Assembly (NCBI RefSeq): GCF_000699445.3
Contig: NC_067198.1
Location: 39,841,523-39,905,522, forward strand
Length of the DNA stretch: 64,000 nt
Direction of reading: 5' to 3'
Source: Schistosoma haematobium
Lineage: Eukaryota; Platyhelminthes; Trematoda; Strigeidida; Schistosomatidae
Shown here: piece after piece, positions 57,431 through 64,000 of the stretch
Layout: each line of letters begins with the position of its first letter
Position numbering within the stretch: position 1 is the first letter of the stretch
Notes under the pieces: model-generated
What the model saw: only the letters and a program-made list of their open reading frames with translations
Database searches by the model: none
What the model was told of the DNA's origin: nothing
Program-made: the position numbers and the translations under genes

Positions 57431-58542
57431 CATGTTATCGATTAATAAATGGATATTATTGAAAATTAGCGATTATTAAAAATTATACTAAAGCATAAAA
57501 TCACCAACAAACGAATACAGGACACCTGAAGTAAAATGTAATGTAGCTTTTACCTAGATGACGTTTCTCTTTACTTCACATCTGTGTATAATATTGATGT
57601 GTATCGTTATAGAAGTAATGAGAACAGATAATTTAACAAAAACTATTTTAATAAACACTGAAACAACAACCGATAAAGAGTTTGGAATGATAAATGAGCA
57701 TGACTATTAAGTTTTGTTAGACGAACAAGGTCCTAGTTCACATCAATAAATGGGAAAAAATGGATGCATAAATAGATAGATAGGTAAGTAGGTAAAGAGT
57801 AATGTGTAATCATTGTAAAGGTTAAAAAACATAGAAGTAAAATCTAAGGGGAAAAAAAGGATGTATACCACAACGAATGAAGCTACTAGCTTAGTTTCAC
57901 CATACCTAGTTAGTTGATTAATATTACAGTTAAAAGGGGAAAACAGTACTTGTCCTCAAATGACCTGAGCGCAACAAAGACATGCACATATACATAAATA
58001 TATGTATATATACATAACTAATCTATATTAAAACACTAGTAACATATTTTTGGTCATGGCATGATGCCATTATAGAATATAAGGAAGCTGAATATCCGAT
58101 CTGAGGGCATCGATTTGAACTGGAAAAAATAATCAATTTCCTTCCATAGATGGATGGATAGATATATATGTATAAATAGATGGATAGATAGTTGTCCTGA
58201 CTGATAGAGCAATAAGAATTAAGATAATCAAGCCAGTAGGATAAAAGACAATAAGATTGAAGGTGGAGGTGATGATGATTGTATGAATGTATAAAGAACT
58301 AAAAACTAGGCATTGTATTAATGGACTTAAGAAATAAATCGAATATTCATGAAAAATAGGAATAACCCATAGTGATAATTGTAATAATAATTAACATGAG
58401 CGTGAGATTACTTGAAGATTTTTCATTCATTAAACAATTTACATGGTGAATTGCATTTTTCATTAGATATGTAATTTACAAAATATTAGTAAATACATAA
58501 TAATTACACTCATTGAAATTTTAACGAAGAAAATAAATAAAT

Positions 58543-58745
58543 GGTTGAGATCATGAGTTAACTGAAGCTAAATCACCATGGAAAACCTGGAAACACTGGA
58601 CGGCTGTTTCGTCCTATTGTGGGGCTCCTCAGCAGTAGGACGAAACGACCGCCCAGTGCTTCTAAATTTTCCATGGTGATTTAGCTTCAAATGACTCATG
58701 ATTTCAACCATTGAAATTACTATGACATCCACAAAAACTCCTTTT
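58543..58745. mobile_element. HHR-SINE-1 inverted composite: near-perfect foldback
   Basis: A - strand 3' end (58543-58622) and a + strand 3' end (from TAGGACGAAACGACC at about 58636 to CCACAAAAACTCCTTTTGAT) form arms of about 80 bases around a loop of roughly 20 bases. The + arm starts inside ribozyme stem II. The - arm retains CTGAGGA, but stem II is weakened. No clear target duplication seen. Confidence 0.82.
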
Positions 58746-58759
58746 GATATGAAACATTT

Positions 58760-61190
58760 TTTTAGAAAGTATAAAAACAAACTTCATTACAAACAGAATA
58801 TTACAGATAGAGCTTTAACGTCAAACTACATATCATGTGTAATTACTGTGAATAATCTGTAACTAATACAAATAATTTATGTATGGTTGATGTATTCATT
58901 CTTCTATGAATATAAATTAAACATATATCGCTTTCATTAGAGGTGTATGAGGATAATCTCGTCTTCTATCTATCTATCTAGTGTCACAGCTAAACATTCG
59001 CAGAAAATAATACATGGGATGGATCATAGTTGAATTTAATTGATTTGTGTTTAGTCAATTGTAAGAGAGTATTGATTAAAAACATAATTCTATGAAGTTG
59101 AAGGTGTGTTTCTGGGATCATTGTTGCTCGTACTTTTATGTCAATAAAAGGAACCAAGTATATGAACTTTCGTAGTAAAGAAAACTGTCGGACGAACGAA
59201 GTTTAAATTTGCAGTCGCTTTGTTTTTTTTTTGTTGTTGATCGAAATACAGACCTATAGTATATTCCAACATTTCAATTACACTGAAAAGTTAACATTCT
59301 AGAAGTTTTTTATAGATCTGCGCTCGAAATTCTACATCATCTTCATGTTCTAATTCACCAATCCATAATTTCTAAACTAAAGATGCAGAAGAGCATAAAA
59401 TTAGTTATCAGGATGAGCTTTGATCAAACTGTCCCTAGTCCATATCCTATGAATATCCTAGTATGGGTGATAATAGTGAGAGTTTTTTTCTCTATTCAGG
59501 TGTTGTCATGTGGTTGAGCGTCTATAAACCCTCTCAGGGAAGTCTTACTCCTTTCACATTATGAGGGTGTATTTTATGAAGCTAAAAAGACAAAACGAGA
59601 ATGTTCAGTCCTTAAACCGGATCAGCAGAAAAGTCGGGTTTTCTTAGTGAGGTTCAAAAACCCTTATTCCAAACTAAAAAGGTACATATAAGATCCAGAC
59701 GTAATGAGTGGTTCACGAACCTAATTTTGGTCAACAGCCACTATGCGACGACAGTTCATAAAGTTATTCTACTACCTTGTAGATAAAACCTTCAAGTTAA
59801 GAGCTAGAAGAACGATCCCTTGAGAAAACCACTTGCATCTGTTCTGGTGCCCAAGTAGAATACCTATCAAAGAACACACAATTTTGTGCTGCGTATATCA
59901 TTTTTAGTGTCCAGTTGTACCAGACTTTATGTGGATTAATATACAAAGTATCTCGAGAAATACATAATTACATAGGAAAAACAACCACAAACATCCTTAA
60001 ACTAACCGTAGCATAATAGATGTTATTATGTAATATTAACGAAATACTTGATAAATCAACTATCATTCATTCTAAATACTAAATTTTGTAAACATGCAAT
60101 AAAATGTAAAAAAAAAACCTATTCCATTTTTACTTATACCATTTTACATTGGAAAAGAAACTAATAAACAGAGTCAACAATTATTTATTTCCTTGCCCCA
60201 TAATCATGATTGGTTCATTTTAAGGTCATATTTACATTATTCAACCTTCACCACAAATGAAAGTTTATTTATTCGTCTTATAGTATTCTATCCATTCATG
60301 AAAAAAAAAACTGTAAATAACAAACTAGTATTTTCAACTATATCTTGAAAAAAAAGTTACAAAACACCACAAATAACAAAATAAACTGAACCGTAAACAC
60401 GATGCATTTCTTCTCATTTTCTTTATTAATAATAAACAATGCACACACACACACGAACGAACAAACAAACAAAATGCATCAATATGTTAAATGAAAATAC
60501 AGTGAATTTAGAAGAAAAATGCAAATAAGATATGTGATGTGTGCTTTAGGCGATGATATCCAACTGGATAATAGTAATAGACAAATGTTTATTTGTTGTT
60601 GTTGTTGTTACCAAATTTGCAGAGTTAATTTAGTAACAGATAAAGAGAAAGAGAAAGGTAATCGCAATTCTGCAAAAGTAAATTTTATCGATTCATAAAT
60701 ATATAAAGATTCTTGTAATATTCAGACCATTTTTGATCACAGGACACAAATAAGATGGGGTAGGATATATGTTCGTGAATTTGTAGTGTATCTATTTTAC
60801 AATGTTCAATTTGTGTGCTAAATCCAGTATTTTTCCATTTATTTAGTGAGTGAATACTGCATATAAAAGCATAATGTTCACTGGGATATTCATTTCAAAC
60901 TCTAATTGTCATTTAGTTTGCATTTTTTTTATCAGGTAAGTTAGGATGCGCTACAACAGTATATTCACAGAAGACATAAATAGATAGCTTTCGATAATTA
61001 TACTGAAGTTCCCAGTGAAAACCACACTCTTATATGTACCAATGACACGTTGAATTAAAGGAAGAACGTTAAAAAATGATAGATAGGATATATTTATACC
61101 TACTAATACTACACCATCTAACAGTGAGCAACTTCAAATACTTATACATCTTGGTTTGACCATCTTCTAGCTTTTCTTTAAACTACTTAT
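58760..61190. other. No recognisable feature
   Basis: AT-rich DNA, either upstream of the first receptor exon seen or within its large intron. No nuclear-receptor DNA-binding exon (the CxxC...CEGCKGFF pattern) was found on the - strand by eye. Confidence 0.4.
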
Positions 61191-61199
61191 GTATTAGTT

Positions 61200-61400
61200 A
61201 GCAAGTTAGTGGCCATCTCGACTCAGCAACTCAGTGAATAATGTGTAGAGGTTTGAAATGATAGATACTAGATCCCAGTATCCGTGTAAACATCAATATA
61301 AGGATGTAGGTACATTCAGAGTCTCAAATAAGTCGAAACACAAGTCCTGACTTCCACTGTTAGCTATGTACCAAATATACTGAAGCTTGGGACAACACCA
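61200..61400 (+). mobile_element. Smα SINE, nearly full layout, dead hammerhead
   Basis: GCCATCTCGACTCAGCAACT (A-box region), then TAGATCCCAGTATCCGTG (decayed B box), then GAGTCTCAAATAAGTCGAAA then CACAAGTCCTGACTTCCACT. The order matches Smα. The core reads ATTCAGA. Confidence 0.78.
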
Positions 61401-61409
61401 TATTGAAGT

Positions 61410-63590
61410 ATTCCACTCAGGATACACATATGGCGATAGAGATTGACCAATATCCATTGTGGATATCAGCAACAAGAAATAACAAATCGTTAGTAATATT
61501 CATACTCTAGTCAATGATAATCGTTTATAATTTTCATTTGAACTCATTAAATAGTATTCATCAAAGTAGAGATATTTCTTTCTACTGTATCACTAAGTTT
61601 ATACCACCAAATAGTCAATCAGTTTTCTATTCCATTAGTATTAGTTAATCATCTTTGAACATAAAGTAGGGTATAATAAGGTAAATTGGACTAATATTAT
61701 TTAGTTAATAGATCACTTCAAACACGTATATCTATCGCTTATCAGATCACGTATCAGTTGGTTTAAAAAGTTGACTATACATAATCTACTAATATTTTTC
61801 ATGATTACAACTAATATAAATGTCATCTATTGAATTGTGAAATTAGTCATTAGTAACTTGTTACAGCATGTAAAAAAAGGAGCGACAGAACGATACCAAG
61901 AAATGAGAGTGGTGAAGAGAGAGAGGGGGATATAGTAATGATATAAGTAGTTACAGTAGTAATAAACAATTAACATAAATTAGCTCATAAAATTCATTAA
62001 TATATATAACATGTTTTGTTATTTTAATTCGACTGTTAAAATACTTAACAGTTTCAAACGATACACTAGAATGGATAGATGTAACAAGTTTTTTACATTT
62101 TAAAAGGAAAGAAATGTATTTTTATGGCTCGCCTGAATTTTCCGTAGATAAGTTTTGAGGTCGTAGGAATAAAATTAATAATACGGGTGAATGATAAAGG
62201 GGGTGTCGACATAAAGAAAAAAAATGGAGAACGTTCATGCTAAAAAGATGGATAGAAAGAATAAATATCGTATACAGCTGACTGATATGTACATGTGATG
62301 TTTTTAGATATGTATGTGTAGGTATGTGATTGTCTGTGTATTTATAAGATAGGAAGGAAGTAAATGGATGATAGGATAAAAGTCAGAAAGGAAGGTTAAG
62401 AGATTAGAAGAGAGAAAGTTACCAAGAGAGAGGAACAATGATTATTTTTTTACACACGTGGTATCAGCGTAATAGAAATAGTAGTAGTGGTAACGGGGTA
62501 GAAATCCTGTTTACATACATATTTATATTTACGTGAACATGGTTAGAGGTAGGAATATAATGAAATAATTAAATTCAGTAAAATATATGAATAAGAGAAT
62601 AACTGTGAAATGAAGGACCGTATACAGTGGCCAATCCCCTTCCTTTTTAGCTCATATATTAAGTTTTGGAGAGATAGAGTTAATCAACCAACCAACACAC
62701 AAGAAAAAAAAGGATGGATACAATCAGGCTATTTCGGAACAATACAAACTTATAAAAAAATATTTAACTTGAATGCGTATTGTTTTTAATATATATAATG
62801 TGTGTGTAAGTTCTACACAAAACTTATAATGAACACAGGGAAAGTGACGATGCTAATAAATGAATTCTATTTTATAGTAGATAACTTGAGTAACTGAGGC
62901 TAACATGTTGAGATGTTGAATTATAGCACAGAAAAAGGTCAACAGTTATGAAGAAAACTACTATTCTAAAAGGAACAAATATAAAAAAACATACAGATCA
63001 CATAAACATACTCACATAGAGCCGGTCATATGTAAGTGAAAAGTGATAGATATGGAAATCTGATTAACAGGTGTAGTATATTTCTGATCTTTATGATATT
63101 AAATTAAAATAGTCATTGCGAAATGCAAATGAAGGAAAAACTAACAACAGCGTTATATTATTAGTAGTAATGCTAATAATAATAATGATAATATTATCAT
63201 TATTATTACTTCTATAACTAGTACTAGTATTAATAAGAACATTGTATGCATTAGTTATTAACAAGACAGATGTTTAGTATGACATAAACAATCACAAGAG
63301 CTTTAAAAATATGTATGCTAATTAAATGATTAAAGAAAGAAAAACAGTCAATATATATTGTTATTTATGATGAAATTAAATGAATTCACTTCCGTAGAAA
63401 ACAATATAAAACGGATACTTTTTTTTTTATTTTAAAGAAAGAACCTAAAGAGAATCTAGTAACTATAAATATTAAAAAAATCATATATATGAAACTGGAA
63501 TGAAGTATACTTCTGAAACAATATCACTAAAACCCTGAATATTAACAGGGGTATAATTCAAATATTTATAAATAATGACATAAACATCAT
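61410..63590. other. No recognisable feature
   Basis: AT-rich, purine-rich + strand with short ATT/AAT runs (63163-63215). No exon candidates or repeat partners were seen. Confidence 0.4.
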
Positions 63591-63594
63591 ACCC

Positions 63595-63745
63595 TTTGAG
63601 AAAGTTAATGTCTATCTGGACTCGGTAACTCATTTGCGTTTGGAGCGAATGATTCTGGGTTCTGATATCAGTGTGAATAATGATATTCAGATAATAAGTT
63701 CTAAATGGGACGAACCGAAAAGCTTGAATTACACTACTAAAAATA
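63595..63745 (+). mobile_element. Smα SINE, decayed
   Basis: CTGGACTCGGTAACTCATTT then GCGTTTGGAGCGAATGATTC then TGGGTTCTGATATC is the tRNA-like part. AGTTCTAAATGGGACGAACC is a broken hammerhead block. Confidence 0.7.
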
Positions 63746-64000
63746 ATCCATCTACTATGTGAAACTAAAGTGTTTTGATTCTCCACAAACCTAGACTAAT
63801 GTTAGTGCATGATAACACTTCCAATAAAAAAACACAGCTCTTCACTTGTTATCTATAGGATACTGGATACTGTTTACCTATTAGAGTTGGATATTATATA
63901 CATAACACTATACAAGATAGAACTCATCACATTCATGTCCAAACCCAGGCAGGTTTCAACTGACTTTTCAAACGATATTAATTCATAATCAAGTATCACT

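Noticed and set aside
1..64000. CRISPR array or bacterial-type operon
   Set aside because: Repeats are dispersed SINEs and microsatellites; no regular repeat-spacer spacing and no dense collinear coding, so the DNA is plainly eukaryotic.

Overview
The window is AT-rich eukaryotic DNA from a blood fluke, genus Schistosoma (Trematoda). The evidence is several decayed copies of the schistosome Smα SINE with its hammerhead-ribozyme segment, many schistosome-type RTE retrotransposon fragments whose 3' ends run into GTAA repeats, and small exons separated by kilobase introns. I cannot fix the species from this sequence.

Two protein genes can be supported. On the + strand, six exons between 1111 and 13760 join in frame (457 codons) into an unrecognised coiled-coil protein. 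A possible last exon lies at 22441. Both ends of the gene are uncertain, and the N-terminus lies outside the window. On the - strand, three exons (48790-49080, 41493-41598, 38708-40104) join in frame into the ligand-binding domain and long tail of an NR1-class nuclear receptor of the E75/E78 type, probably the schistosome E78 orthologue. Its DNA-binding domain was not found and should lie upstream, at coordinates above 49080. Between the two genes (about 22.5-38.7 kb) I see only repeats and low-complexity AT-rich DNA. From 49.1 to 64 kb I see intron-like or upstream DNA with repeats.

Most of the interest is in the repeats. A tRNA-like SINE family, here called HHR-SINE-1, occurs at about 20 loci. 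Its 3' half carries a type I hammerhead motif (CUGAGGA core, GAC-GAAA, GUC cleavage site). Some copies have an intact core and others are decayed. A second tRNA-like family (HHR-SINE-2) has one copy with an apparently perfect hammerhead at 44625-44669. About nine HHR-SINE-1 loci are head-to-head inverted composites with both 3' ends facing outwards. Five of these are flanked by 10-14 bp target-site duplications, so each looks like one insertion event. The short arm usually breaks inside or at the ribozyme. This suggests two-sided target-primed reverse transcription, with the hammerhead acting as the stop or cleavage point.

Other mobile DNA includes ten fragments of one RTE-like LINE, three 3' ends of a second LINE family, a Merlin-like MITE family (one copy with an 8-bp duplication), a 349-bp solo LTR nested inside one MITE, and a GC-rich repeat near 49.6-50.05 kb. 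Ordinary microsatellites are common, mainly AT, ATT, TAAA and TTAC.
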